From Doryteuthis pealeii (lineage: Eukaryota; Mollusca; Cephalopoda; Myopsida; Loliginidae), in assembly GCA_023376005.1 (NCBI GenBank), contig CM042142.1, positions 54,260,645-54,324,644 of the forward strand: 64,000 nucleotides of DNA, read 5' to 3'. Positions 21,066 through 34,429 of this stretch are shown piece by piece (position 1 is the stretch's first letter; each line of letters begins with the position of its first letter). The notes below the pieces were generated by a model. It ran no database searches. It was not told the origin of the DNA and was given only the letters and a program-made list of their open reading frames with translations. The position numbers were made by a program, and so were the translations under genes.

Positions 21066-21325
21066 GCTTGGGTTTTACGCATATCAACCCTTTTGGGTTA
21101 TTTTATGCTGGAGACGTTTTTGACTTATTCATTCTTCTTGGGTATTCAATTTGGGTTTGTTTTTTTTCAAACTCATTTTTAAACATTTTTAACTCATTCT
21201 TTTTTATCTATTTAGTTCATAGGTGAGGCCCTTATAGGTTCTACTACCCCAGGTCAGAGAGAACCTGGGAGTAATGACATTATAGAGGTACTTCACACTC
21301 TCCAGAGCTCCAGAATTAATCCGAA
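21066..21325 (-). mobile_element. SINE-V, 5'-truncated
   Basis: The reverse complement carries GGTTGATATGCG-type tail sequence at about 21085, the AAGAATGAATAAG region, ACCTATGAACTAAAT, and a middle part ending near 21325. Hairpin halves GGGTT and AACCC are visible at about 21085-21110. Confidence 0.65.
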
Positions 21326-21477
21326 CTTACTCCCATAATCACAATTATTAAATCTGTGTATTAAATGCAGTTTAACTTTATATTTAGAGAGGTATTAGAA
21401 AGAAAAAAACATGATATATAACTGTATTAAAGAAAACTCTTAAGAAATAATTGCGCAAAAATTCAAATGTATAATAA

Positions 21478-21552
21478 ACGCAATTCCCTAACCTCTAAGC
21501 ATAAAATAACCCTTGATGTGTTGACAAGCCGTTAAAATCAATCAATATTCAA
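21478..21552 (+). repeat. LINE-type hairpin tail
   Basis: CGCAATTCCCTAACCTCTAA, then GCATAAAATAACCC, a loop with GTGTTGACAAGCCG, and TTAAAATCAATCAATATTC. The sequence ahead of the hairpin (AATTCCCTAACC) matches the LINE-I 3' region and the 85-bp satellite rather than SINE-V. It probably marks the 3' end of a LINE relic whose upstream part is not recognisable. Confidence 0.6.
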
Positions 21553-21629
21553 ATAATTGTCTCTTGCTTTTAATACTTTACAATCAGTGTTCGTGAGTCA
21601 AGAAATGAAATGTAAATTCAATTAATATA

Positions 21630-22340
<711 letters not shown>

Positions 22341-22499
22341 CAATCTATTTCTTTCTGTACATATACATGTTATAACCAGGAAACTTAAAAAAATATAGGA
22401 ATAATTACTTAAAAACCGTGATTTCTTGCAAAAAAGGCTGATAAGGATTGACATGTCGTCAAACAAACCAACCAGTCCAAAAATTGACCTTGTGTCAGA
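22341..22499. other. Unannotated with a short hairpin-tail remnant
   Basis: At about 22435-22480, GGCTGATAAGGATTGACATG, then CGTCAAACAAACCAACC, looks like a degraded SINE-V tail. Confidence 0.4.
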
Positions 22500-22840
22500 C
22501 TAGACTAAAAACCAGTAAATATCATCGGGCTTGTTCTCATCCCAGATTTATTGGACACGGATTCTGTCCGCTTCGGTCGACATAAACAAACCGTCTCTAA
22601 ATCCTGCTCTTTATATTTCATTTCCTGTTATGACGAGGACAACCCTATCTGTGTTCCTACACTGTCCTATTAGCCTCTCAGTGTCGTAAGCCATTCGCCA
22701 GGGATCGTCTGCCAGTCTCGCTCCTAGGGTCCCGCCAATGACACAACTTCCTTCTCTAGAATTGCGCAGCCTTTAGCAAAAGGCGTTCTGCAGAAGAGCG
22801 TCACTGTATCCGGGCACTCGTACTCAACGCGGCTTTGGTA
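22500..22840. other. Unique segment with possible coding relic and a splice-donor-like site
   Basis: Higher-GC, non-repetitive sequence. On minus, one frame reads through ADDPWRMAYDTERLIGQ and DRVVLVITGNE, interrupted by two TAA stops, while an adjacent frame holds CPDTVTLFCRTPFAKG. On plus, CTTTGGTAAGTAAAT at about 22834-22848 matches a splice-donor consensus. Coherent amino-acid composition suggests a decayed exon or relic, but I recognise no family, and chance is possible. Confidence 0.25.
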
Positions 22841-23044
22841 AGTAAATAATATAACAAATGTGAGACCCTTCTTTATGCTGTTTTGTTTATTCATGTATTT
22901 GTTTCCGTGTTCATCGAATTTTGAATGAGTCACATTGTTTAACTAAACCGGAGCTAAAGTGTCGGGCAATGAATAAAACATTCCGAGAATTGCAGATTCT
23001 AGATTAAGGGGTTGAAATAAACAACAATGACGAACTTACTAGGT

Positions 23045-23168
23045 TGGCGGGCTGGTTGGTCGGTTTTTACGGCATGTCAACCCTTGTGTTATTTTAAGTT
23101 GAAGATGTTTTTGTTTCATTCATTCTTGTAGGGTATTCAAATTTTTCAACTCATTTTAAACTATTTGA
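23045..23168 (-). mobile_element. SINE-V tail, cut by the assembly gap
   Basis: The reverse complement shows GGGTTGACATGCCG followed by TAAAAACCGACCAACC, and the AAGAATGAATGAAAC region upstream. The copy runs into the N block, so its 5' extent is unknown. Confidence 0.7.
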
Positions 23169-23268
23169 NNNNNNNNNNNNNNNNNNNNNNNNNNNNNNNN
23201 NNNNNNNNNNNNNNNNNNNNNNNNNNNNNNNNNNNNNNNNNNNNNNNNNNNNNNNNNNNNNNNNNNNN
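23169..23268. other. Assembly gap (100 N)
   Basis: Exactly 100 N, the conventional size for a gap of unknown length. Whatever lies here is unsequenced, and order across it depends on scaffolding. Confidence 0.99.
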
Positions 23269-23462
23269 TTTTTTTTTAATAAACAAAGAAAAATTGGAGA
23301 TTAGGAAGTTTAAGCCATAATGCAGTCAAAATTCTTATTCCATATTATGCTTGGTACTTCCCTTGTTATGAATCATCAAAGTTACATAATGTATTTATCT
23401 TATTACTTATTTTGATTTTACTTTATTGAGCTCATCTAACCTTCAAATATGCGTGTAATATA

Positions 23463-24187
23463 TCTTATTATAATGGAGATTGTGTGTTTTTTCTGTCTGT
23501 AACCGAAACTATATTCCTACACAACTCACAATTCCTTAGTTATTACATAACATTCTCCATAATTTATTTATCTAAACCTCAATTATTAATAAATTGTCTT
23601 AACATTATTAATAACTGTTAACTAGTCTAACGTACTATAACATGCAATTAATATTTATATAATACAACAAAATAGCGGGTTTTACAGTCGTGAACGCGAA
23701 GGCTAATTTGCATATTAATATTAAAAAATCGAATGTAATAAATATGTTACTTAGTATTATGATTTCTAACTGTTTGGTTTTATTTTAAGAATATAAGCAA
23801 AAATCTCTTCAATGAATCTTAAATTAAATCCAATTAACAAGCAAAAAAAAAACAGAACCCAAAACCAAAAAAAAACAAAAAAAAAAAAACAGCCAACCCA
23901 AAAAAAAAAATGATAAAATAACTGTCCATTTTATTCTTTACTTCCTTTATAAACTAAATACTTTAAATTAGAAAAAATAACAATGAAAGACGAGAGTGAT
24001 GAAGAGAAATTTCAGTTGTTCCATTTTTATCATACTCCCTCTATTTCAAATATTTTATTAACTCCCTCTGTTTTCAAATCTTTTTATCTGTATTCTTATT
24101 TAGTTTCATAGCCTTTCTAATTTTAATACAATATTTATTAATTAAAACTTAAATACTTGCACCCAGAGGGTGCATATATTCTGCTAG
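23463..24187 (+). mobile_element. Heli-A copy 5, indel-laden
   Basis: Starts TCTTATTATAATGG after A and ends with hairpin GCACCCAGAGGGTGC and CTAG before T. It is about 90 bp longer than other copies because of A-rich insertions at about 23835-23905 and a duplicated CTCCCTCTGTTT stretch, also seen at 40560-40620. Many single-base gaps relative to other copies occur just after the assembly gap. Confidence 0.8.
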
Positions 24188-24189
24188 TA

Positions 24190-26676
24190 TATAATATATA
24201 TGTGGTGTGTGTTGTGTGTTATAATGATTTAATTTATTTTATCTTTTTTATCACATCTGCGAATGCGATTTTCAGACCAAGTGGATAATTTGTGTTCGTG
24301 TTTTCCTTACTGTGCCTGTTATGTAGTAGCATCCTGGAAAGTGCAAGCCATATGATTCCTAGTTTGTGGTCTTGGGTGAGAGGCTGGTTTTCTTTGTGTT
24401 GGATTTATAGGGGAGATTAATCTACAGTTGTATCAATTTTTCGATTTGCTACTTTTATTTTTCCTTTCTTGCCTTTAATTTACTTTGTTGTTTGTTGTTG
24501 TTTGTTTTTTTTTTGGGGGGGGGTTGATTTCTTGTCTATTTCATATATCATTATTATTATATTTTTTCTTCATACATATAAGGTTTTTTAGCGAATGTAT
24601 TTTAGTCTTTCGGAAGTCATCCAGTTTAATGTAGCTTAATAAGAATTTATTTTCATGCCTTACATCTGGATATGAGTTCTGATGTTTTGATTAGGTAGTT
24701 TTTTATTATCAGAAGGTTATGTGATTTTTTTCAGGTAAAGGTTGCATAGTTTTGCATGTTGTTATAAGCTGGTGCTATTTTACTTATTTTCCAGGTTATT
24801 TTTGGTGTGATTGGTTGAAGTGTTTGATTCCCCAAATGTTCTGGGAAGTTTTGTGCTGCGTTCATATTTTTTGTGTTAAAAATAAAGATAAATGAATATG
24901 AAGATTAATTAATAATAAATAAACAAACACCAAAATAGATTAAACGCAATAAAGAAAAATAAGTAATAAATCAAGTACATTGGTTTGAAAATCGCCGAGA
25001 AACTGGACAAGTTACCAATCACCGATGACTGGTCTTCCCTACCCTAACTTTAGAAAATGCACCGCTCTATCAATGATATTGGAACACCCCCCCCCATTTA
25101 ATATAAATAAATATAAACTGTGTGGGAAAATATATACCTGGTGTCTCAAGGGTATTTTAAACATTTTTAAAAAGAAAGCATGCATTTGTGTTTGTAATTT
25201 GATTTTTTTTTTTCTAACATTAAAAAAAGGTATGAAATTATTTCTCCCTTGATGAAAAAAATTGATTGCTTGAGCCTGCATAAAAAAACAAACTCATTTC
25301 TCAGCTAAAACACATTTTTATTCATCACTTAAATTGTTATACAATAGAAATGAATTTACTTCAGTAATAAAAAATATGCTGCGGTTTACTTCGCATTCTA
25401 AAAGAAAACCTATAATTTATTTAAAAAAAATTAAACATTCACTTTACAACCCTTTGGGTCGCCCTATATATACGTATGAAGGACCGCCAAAAAAGAACGA
25501 CAGGTTCGATTTCACAAGGAATTGTCACCTGTAACGATATCATTATAGTTTTGAAATTAAATAGTAAGAGAGACACTGAACCATTATCAGGACAGCCAAC
25601 ACCTACTCACATATTAAAATTGACACATGTACCAATGTTAATAGAGATTTGGTAATATTGAAACTAATTTACATAAAAATAGACACGCCGAACTTTGATG
25701 TGTGTAGTAAGTTTTAGAATAATATCTAGCATGCAAAAACGATACCGATTGAGCAATGAACGCCTACCATAATAGATGACAGAGCACGATGCTGTTAAAG
25801 CGGCTTATTGACCATTCATATGACCAAGAGCAGTTCATTGGGAATTAATAGTGAGTTAATTAATAATAATAATAATAAAAGTAATGTAACGATACTTAGA
25901 AAATACTTATTATCATCAATTACTATACTCACTACCTAACATGTGATCACAATACAAAAACGTTCAGCGTGTCCGATTAACTCAACAATTTCCAATCATA
26001 GTCAGGAAATATTTCGTGTTGATTTATCACTGGTATTTAATAAATCGAATAATCAATTTAAAGTATTGCTTAGAATTATACAAAAGCAGGAAGTATATTA
26101 ATAATATTATATAAATTTATCGGGACGGAGTTTAGACCTCCAGTTCGGAGTAGGGTCGTCCAACAAAGGGAATCTCAAAGGTTTCCTGTTACTCTGAGTT
26201 ATCACGACCCTTGGGAACGTCCAATCTCACAGCGTTTATAAGAGGTAAGTTCCAAATTGGAAGGAAAGAATATCATGTCGGTTTTTAAATGGATAATGGA
26301 GCTGATATGATTGTGCATCGCTTTCCACACTACGTTAGAAACGCTAAAAAAACAAATCTCCCCATATTTGGGATCATTTCAATGATATGTCATGAGCACA
26401 TGAAATTATAGAGGTAATATAATTTTCTTAATCTTTCCGATACATTTATATTAATGTGTGCAAAATGTTATAGCCTTTCCGCAGATTCTTTAGACGACAT
26501 TGTCGGGGAACAACCGCTTATATCTTGTTGTAAATATATATAATAATATAATGAATATGTCAATGAGTTGTACTAGATTATATACCTAATGAGCAATATA
26601 CATGTTTAGCATACAAATCTGCCTAGTGTAGGCTCATTATGTTATTTAGAAATTAATTAATTGTGAATAGAAGATA
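24190..26676. other. Unannotated sequence
   Basis: AT-rich sequence with T- and G-homopolymers (about 24500-24525) and (AAT)n at 25865-25880. Short open frames at 25025-25534 have no recognisable domain. No SINE or LINE copy detected by eye. Confidence 0.4.
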
Positions 26677-27459
26677 TGTTAAAAATTTATTAAGAAGGAT
26701 ACTCATTTTGAAAAACTAAAATAAAAAATCCAAATAAAATAATTTGGTGAAACAGAGAGGGATATAATCGAAAGAGGAGTTAGAAGACAATCCAATTTAA
26801 AGGAAAACCTAAGAGTCACTGCACATACATGTTTTCAGTCGACTCCTCCTCTTTGAGTGTGACGTGAATTGTAATACCTATAAAATTTATCACCTAATTA
26901 TAAGCATGTAAATAAAGAAAAGTAAACAAGAATAAAATACTGTCAGTCTCACTCTCTCTTTATATTAAAGGATTTTTTTATAATATTATTCCCGGAAGTT
27001 TGATTCATTACTCATATTCTTTAAGTATAACTATATACCAACAAAATATCCTCTGGAAAACACGTATATTAGAAATCAATTTAACCTAAAACCAAAGTAC
27101 TGCTAACCATCTTAATAAAAAAATATATATTATATATCCTCTAAATTAAAATATCAAATGATGGACAATTAGCTATTCCGTGCACCACCTCGTTAAACCC
27201 GCTATTTGTTAAGCATATATAAATACAATTATGCACTGGTTAATTAGAATGTAGATAAAGTCCATATAAAGTATTAGAGTAAGTAAACAATTTTATTCAA
27301 TAAACAATGAGTTCTAATATAATAAAAAAATTCATGGTGAATGTGACACACATAGAATAACTAAGGAAATTGGATGAACCTAAAGATGTTAAATTTGTGA
27401 AAGTAATGATTTCAGTTCGTGCTTCAGTCAGACAAACACACAATCTCCATTATAATAGA
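26677..27459 (-). mobile_element. Heli-A copy, strongly degraded or low-quality
   Basis: The right end has ACACAATCTCCATTATAATAGA, the minus-strand Heli-A start. The interior keeps AAACAGAGAGGGATATAATCG, ATATATAAATACAATTATGC and CTTCAGTCAGACAAACACACA, separated by many small indels. The 3' hairpin is not recognisable. Confidence 0.55.
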
Positions 27460-30400
27460 TATATATAACTGTATATATAACCTATACTAAAATATCTTAT
27501 TATAAACCTATACAGTGATACCTTTATACGCCTTTTGAAAAGGTAAACTCCCTATTTTAATACTATTTATAATTTTCTGTTATTATGCACCGTTAGCGAT
27601 GTTGTCTCAATTTCCCTCCAGGTATGGTATATTCCTTTAATTATGTGGGGCCATTAATAACGTGTGTTGTTTTGTCTTGATGGAAATGGTGCTTTTCTCA
27701 TTATTTTGTATTTGTTGTCCTGAAGGCCGCGCTTGAAACATCAGTCTTCCTGGGAAGATGCAATGGGTTTTCGATTCAAGAGCTGAAACTCGGCTCCGAT
27801 TCTGCGTCTTGGCGAGAGCTACAAAATTTAAGGTAATAGAGAGCATACAAGAATCACACCTATGATTAAACCCTAGAAGTCACGAAAACCACCTTTTAGT
27901 TTCACACCAACTTTATTAACAAAGCAAAATATAATAAATACATGATGATAAAAAACACCAAAATAACATATGTTACAAACTCAGGTTCATTCTACAATTC
28001 TAGTTATTGTTTAAGGGTTCTATTGATTCTCTGTGTGCCGCCTTAAGGAGCCTCGTTAATTTTAAATGCAAGCCACTGTTTTGAATCTTCTTTCCTAACT
28101 GCCTGCACTGCTTCGACCTACGAGACACATCGATGAATGCCGTGCTATCTTATTTGGGCCTACCCCGTTTCTTGGTGGGGCCGTTCCCCCCTCTCCATAT
28201 ATCTCACGGGCTGTAAGGACGTCCCCAGCATGGAACTATTTCCTCATTGTCTTGCCTCTTTATGTTCCCCCACTACTCTCACTCCTTCCGCTATCACTAG
28301 TATGTATGTTATCATGTACGACTTATTCTAATGTGGAATTATATTACTCGGGTATTTCATGTGCTGCCTAACCACCTCTCCTAAATGTTCTGTCCCTGAG
28401 ACCATTTGTCGGAAGTTCTGATTGACGATACAGACGCCTGTATGATTTTTGTCATAAACCTTATGAATCTTACATCCCTATTGGTCAAATACACTATTTT
28501 CTTTAATAATTCAGAAAAAAAAACGTATATAAAAAACGATTGGGGCTCTCCTCCTCTCCGGGTGGGTGGGTATATGAGTGAAATATAATGGCATTTTTCC
28601 AGTGATTTCACGGGAAATATGGAACTTTATTGATATACAAGATGAAAACTTTGTTATGTTTCCGAGCGAAATTCGAATAGTAAACTCGTAAGTCAAGCGT
28701 AGCACTATAAATATTATCATAGCTTCAAGATTACATTCTTCTATACCAAATTAATTTACAGTAATAGGTAATGGCTTTCACGTTGGAATGTATCCTAATA
28801 CTGACTAATTTCAAAGAGACTCTATAATTTGGCCCATAAGATTGTGGCAACTTAACAGCAATTACTACCACTCCAGTCTGTGGAACCTGAGTAATTGGCA
28901 ATGAAAGCGGCTCGCACTCAAATGTTTTACTAGAACTGGAGCTGTATAAATGAACTAGACGTTCTTACGACGCTATAGCCGAGGATGTCCTCTGACCCAG
29001 AATATCAACCATTTCAGATTACCGTCGAATTGGAAGAAAACATAGGCAGCACAAACGTGTATAAAGTAACCCACATACAAACCCCGCAAATAGGTTAATA
29101 AAGCTCTAAACTGCAGAATGACAGGGATATTTATAAAACTCCACAAATATCATTTTCAAATCAAGCAGCCAATCAGAACCTCCAAGAATGGACCACTCAC
29201 CCCAAGATTCGTGAATAGAATCATTCTTGATATTTCTATCAACACCTACCAACTGTCCATTGGACACTGCTTAAGTCTCCAATACTTAGCATAGCTGCTG
29301 TTATTCCAAAAAAACCCCAACAGTAAGACTGACGACTAATTACATATATACCTATTGGTGAGGATTCACCCATTATACCACTACATGGAGGATGTAGGGG
29401 GGGGGTAATCCAAAAATCCCAAACAATGAGCCACTCCATGACAGGGTAAGACAATCCCAATCTGGAACATAAACAGAGAAAAAGACTCCTCACTCCTGTC
29501 GTCAAAATATAAGACTAGCAATTTTTTCCAACAGCTGACCTTATTGGGAACAAGGAATAATATTGTCGACTCCGGAAATAAGAAGAATCTCTTCTCTACG
29601 GAAAATAGGCTCAAATGAACATAGAAATCGGAATCTATTGATCCCTTAGAATGTTGATCCTTTGATCATAATAAATTCGTTTCCTTCCAATTCCAGCTCA
29701 GAAAAGAAGAAAACCACATGTGATGGTGTTTAAAAGAAAAGAAACCAGCAAACACGAACCAAATAACCTAAAAGCCTAACTACACACATAGAAATCCCTT
29801 AATCTCCCATAGGAAACAAGCAATCATTCGTAAAGCTCCGCCGAACGAGAGGTGGTTTCACTAGAGTTCTCTCTTTTTTTCATTCTAAGATACTCTGAAA
29901 ACTAAACATATTCTCGAATCCACGCCACCATAACTCTCCTTTCATATCTTTCGCTCGCCTCCACACAGCGAAGACACTAAATAAATACACATACCAAAAA
30001 ATACACTTGAAAATGCTTGCTGTGATTAGACGTCCGTTAATTCAATAGATACCAATTAGACCTCCAAATTACTGAACAAACAGAAATGAGAGCGAATGTG
30101 TGTGTGTGGGGGGGAGGGTAGAAGATAATCCGGTGGTAGATTTACTCAGAGTCTGAAATCAAACGAGTAGCTCAGCGCTATGACACAATCAATGTAACGG
30201 TAATTGACCTGTAGACCGTCTCAATTATAATAACCACATTCAATAAATACCGCAACCAGTAGGTTGAGTTCAGCCATTTTCTTGCCTGATCAAAATAATT
30301 CCTCCCGATTAATTAATCTTCCTTAACTCACTTTATAAATTAATCCAACCTTAATATAAATTGGGGCGAAACTCCAACAATAAATATCATGATAGAACAA

Positions 30401-30890
30401 GAAATCGTCCGCTGCACACTTTTGGTGATATTATTAAAGGGACATGTCTCTCTTTCGTCTCCGTAGACCTCCCAAGCAGTTTGAGACAGTTATAAGAATC
30501 CGCCAAAATGTACCCATACTCAACCGGTAGCTAGGCCAACAAAAGAATAAACCCGGCAGGGCAGAATGGTGTTGATAGATTTACTCCTGATAACCCAATC
30601 CGTTTGACCACTCACGGTGGCGCATGTCTACAACGGCCGCAAAAGTGAAGCGACGTCAATCCAGCAAATCCACTGTGATCAATATTCGCCATATTCGGTG
30701 TAAAAAAAATCGAGAACTCCTGCGCAGAACTGAACAATATTCGGTTCTACTCATGTACACCACAATGGGTCCGACACTTACTCAAAGTATGGAGCGATGT
30801 AGTTACAGCATAAATAACTACGACGTTGTAAACTTCATAAATCTAGAATCATAAGTCTAAAATTTATATGATAAACTTTGGTAAAGTAAA
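27460..30890. other. Mostly unannotated; one SINE-V remnant
   Basis: At about 28806-28945, TTTGGCCCATAAGATTG, ATTACTACCACTCCAGTC and GAGTAATTGGCAATGA look like a damaged minus-strand SINE-V middle. The remainder holds open frames of 60-88 codons (for example 28137-28331, 29239-29614, 30624-30854) without motifs I recognise. Confidence 0.4.
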
Positions 30891-30894
30891 AAAC

Positions 30895-31185
30895 CGACAC
30901 AGCTACGTCTCCCGAGGGCCCGGACTTAAAGTCGTACAGCATAGCTCACCGCGACCGGAGTCGATATCTCATTGTTCAATAGTCGCTAAAGACGCGAACA
31001 ATTGTCTGGGAACGTCTGAGGTGGAGCTTTCACAGAACCGTAATGATCCAGCTACTTACTTTACCGCACAGACATCAACTGTCTGACTCATACGCTGATG
31101 TTGCAGAGACACGGTATCGACCACTTAGGGAACCTTGGGTTTCTAGCCGAAGCGCTCTACGACTGGAGCTAACCTCGGCCGATAT
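30895..31185 (-). mobile_element. SINE-2 copy, degraded
   Basis: Minus strand from about 31183: GAGGTTAGCTCCAGTCGTAG, then AAGGTTCCCTAAGTGGTCGA, then CAGCGTATGAGTCAGAC and TGTGCGGTAAAGTAAG. The order matches the SINE-2 at 42469 (tRNA-like head, GTATGAGTAGCAC, TGTGCGGTAAAATG). Confidence 0.55.
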
Positions 31186-32851
31186 AATAAAAACTCCGTA
31201 GAAAACCTTAAAATTTTAAACATGTCAAACAAAAGATCAACTCTTGTCGATAAACTTTTGAAACCTGATTCAGTTGGGTACCCTAATTTTAAACTATTTA
31301 TGTTTCATATATACCTATAAATATCCACCAGCAAAAAAACTAACTATACTAATAAATATGATAAATTCCAATTTTTGCTAGACTAACACAGCATCCAAAT
31401 TGTGTAAGATTTTTTTCAATTACTAATGATATTTTCTGATTCGAAAGCAATATTCTGACTACTTTCGACGTGATCTTTTAAAAGAACCATTCCACATCAC
31501 AATATATGTTTCCCAAAAGGTGTCATTGTTCTGTCGTGATTATATATATAATTATATTATAATAAATATAAAGCGCGTTTTGTTAATTTGCGTTGGAGAC
31601 AGTGTGTTAAATAAATCACTATAATTGTGGTACCCAGCCGAACACTTGCAAAACCAACCAAAATACTAAATACAACTAAGTTATAATATTACTCATGAAT
31701 ATTATATAATAATATATAGTATATATATATATTTATACTTTGCTTGGAGCAATTACAATGCGAATAATCGGTAAATCGATAAATTATAGAAAACAAACAT
31801 GACAGCGAAAAAACCTTTTTCCGGGGGGCCCCACCCCGGACTGTAGAACATCGTAAAAACAAGCCCATGATATATCGAAATACTTAAGTCTTCGATCAAG
31901 CAGAAGAAAATATCTAACGATTCCCTCCAGACAGGAAATCGCAAACACGGAGACCCAGTGCAAAAGACAGGCAAGAGACTATATAGCCGCTCGGCCACCG
32001 ATAAAACGCACCCCGACACAAAAATCCTTTGCGAATTAAGCTGTCTGAGATGGGTAATGTATAAGACCGTCGACGATAAAATGCCAGGTAACCGACGACG
32101 ACGTTGATGTAGAAGATAACAAACAAACCAGGCCTATGGCTTCGGCGAACAGGAAATAAGATTTTGGCAGTGCTTCTGTTTTATAGAGGCCCACAAGCAT
32201 TGATGAATAAAAAAGACAAAGTATTCTGTGTATAATAGATATATAACTAATAACCTTAAATATAGGAATAATAAACCTCATTCTATGGTATAATGATATG
32301 GAGAGAGAAAGAATGGTAGGAGGAGAAGAGGAAGAGAGAGTCTGGAGAGTGAGTACATAATGATCTTTAAAGCATATGTTCTCCCACCTGTCTCTCTCTT
32401 CATCTCTTACTCATGCTGTAGATATAAATTAATGTGAATTTTGACTTATATCGATTTCTTCTACTCTCATCTCTAAAAGTAACATTTACTATCTTTCGTG
32501 CTCTTCTCTTCGTGATCCTTCCCCTTCTCTCACTACTTCGTCCTCTACTGCTCTCAATACTCTCTGCTGCGTCGTTCTCTTCTAACTCCTAACAAAATAT
32601 CATATAAATCATAAAAGAATTTGAGACATACTCCGAGTCTTAATATATGATACTCTTCTCATCGAAATACTCATCGTCTAACCCCCTCATATAGTGTAAA
32701 TTTTATCCCACTCACTTTTTCCCATTTAACTATCATATTCTATATGTCTCTCTCTCTCTACTCTCTCTCGTCTCGTCTTCTCCTCTCTCACGCAAAATTC
32801 TAATTTAGTAGTTAAGCTACTAAAATTATATGGAAATATCATTTGTATATG

Positions 32852-32890
<39 letters not shown>

Positions 32891-33080
32891 AAACTAGGTG
32901 CCCCAAGTATTTGATTTAAAATATCATTATATCTCTCTCTCTCTCTCACTCTCTCTTTCTCTATTACTTCTAAATAGTGTTCTATCTATAAACACTCAAT
33001 ATAGTAGTGCATTTAGGAGGAAAACTACCCTCTCTCTCAAAAATGTATATCCTCAAATAAAAAATATCTATAATAGAAAA
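31186..33080. other. Unannotated; CT-rich patches
   Basis: CT-rich stretches lie at about 32280-32345, 32745-32790, 32855-32886 and 32932-32960. The open frames on minus at 31753-32281 have no recognisable domain. Confidence 0.45.
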
Positions 33081-33084
33081 TTCC

Positions 33085-33395
33085 AATAAATAAAAATATT
33101 AAACAACAAGAAAAAAATAAACTGTCATTTTAATATCTTTAATTTTGCGTAAATAATTGAACAATAAAATAGTGATATAAAATAAGATAAAATTCAGACA
33201 TTAATAGAGAGAACGGGAGTGATGGAAGAAGAAAGATATTCATTCTATTTAATTGGTATTAGTAACCCCCCGACTCTGATTTCAAAAATCATTTTTTATC
33301 TGCATTCTTAATAAGAGACTATCTAATATTAATAGTGAAATTTCAGTACATTTAAACTTAGAAATACTTGCACCCGGGGCTGCTCATTTGCTGAG
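33085..33395 (+). mobile_element. Heli-A 3' half, degraded
   Basis: Plus-strand landmarks occur in Heli-A order: AATAAACTGTCATTTTAATA, GAACGGGAGTGATGGAAGA, TTTTTATCTGCATTCTTAAT, AAATACTTGCACCCGG, and an altered end ATTTGCTGAGTAG. Scattered indels, no 5' part. Confidence 0.6.
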
Positions 33396-33821
33396 TAGAT
33401 ATAATGTAAACTTAATGTAAATCAATCATCGCTCAATTCCATAAGCCATATAAGTATAGACATAGGTATGAAAAATAAATATATTCAGATGCAAGGAAGT
33501 TGTATAAAGATTTTTCCTTTTTTTAAGAATAAGCAGGTTTGAATACGAGATTATTTCTAAAATAAGTAGGAAAACATCTTGCGGTTACGGGAGGCTGTGA
33601 GTAAAAAAAAACAGCCTAGCGCCCGTCGGCATTCCTCTTTTTAGGCGCGCATTCTGCCCTACGCTCTTTTAGTACGATGGGTTTGAGTGCTGCCAGGGGA
33701 TGGTAGCACTAAATCAACTCTTTATTTTACCGGGCTGTTGTGTGTGGCTAAACTGAACGAACCTGGCGTCATCCGATGAACATGTTCAGTGAGTGGGGAT
33801 AGTCTAGCAATCCTGTCAGTC
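33396..33821. other. Unannotated sequence
   Basis: Contains a GC-richer segment at about 33590-33800 with no partner in this window. Confidence 0.4.
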
Positions 33822-34046
33822 AGGGAAATTGGAGTACCCCTGCCATCACCATTACTCCAGGGCCATGTCTGACCCACTTTGATAGTTACCTGTTGGCTCC
33901 CATTATGGGGGTCAATAGAACAAAATGAGTTTTTTAAATGTTTTTTTTAATTAGTACCCATTCAAGAATGAATCAAACAAAACGTGTTACGGTATAAAAG
34001 TAACCCAATAGTGTGACATGCCGTAAAAGCCACCAATTAAACCATA
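33822..34046 (+). mobile_element. SINE-V 3' part
   Basis: GGAGTACCCCTGCCATCACC, then ACCTGTTGGCTCCCATTATG, CATTCAAGAATGAATCAAAC and the tail GTGACATGCCGTAAAAGCC, all in SINE-V order with several one-base differences. Confidence 0.7.
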
Positions 34047-34429
34047 AACTGTTATGCAAACGAATGAGTAGTGAGTCGTAGTAGTAGAAATAGTTACCTT
34101 GAAACTATATTAATTGTTGTTAAAATAAAGACTTACTTATGTATGACCCACATAAAACAAAGGCGTTGACATGATGTGGAACATCAACCAACCACATTTA
34201 TGCAGAGAATGCAGGCAGGGTTGATTTAGATAAGACGTAAATTAACGTTCCACTTCTATCCAAACGCCACACCAGGCGGTAACTTATTGGCAACTTAGGG
34301 CCTACATGATATCCGGGTGAGCTCGATCGTAGGTAAACTTACTATTCTCGTATTGCATTCGCTCACATACGTGTGCGAATATTCGTATTAATCTTTCTAC
34401 TTTGAATTACTATGCCATAATTGAGGATA
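34047..34429. other. Unannotated sequence
   Basis: No repeat partner or coding frame recognised. Confidence 0.4.

Noticed and set aside
22834..22848. Confirmed exon end
   Set aside because: The donor-like GTAAGT is a single short match; no acceptor or continuous coding frame supports it, so it is only mentioned as a weak hint.
28137..28331. Small gene with 64 codons
   Set aside because: No recognisable motif, no support from neighbours, and length within chance expectation.
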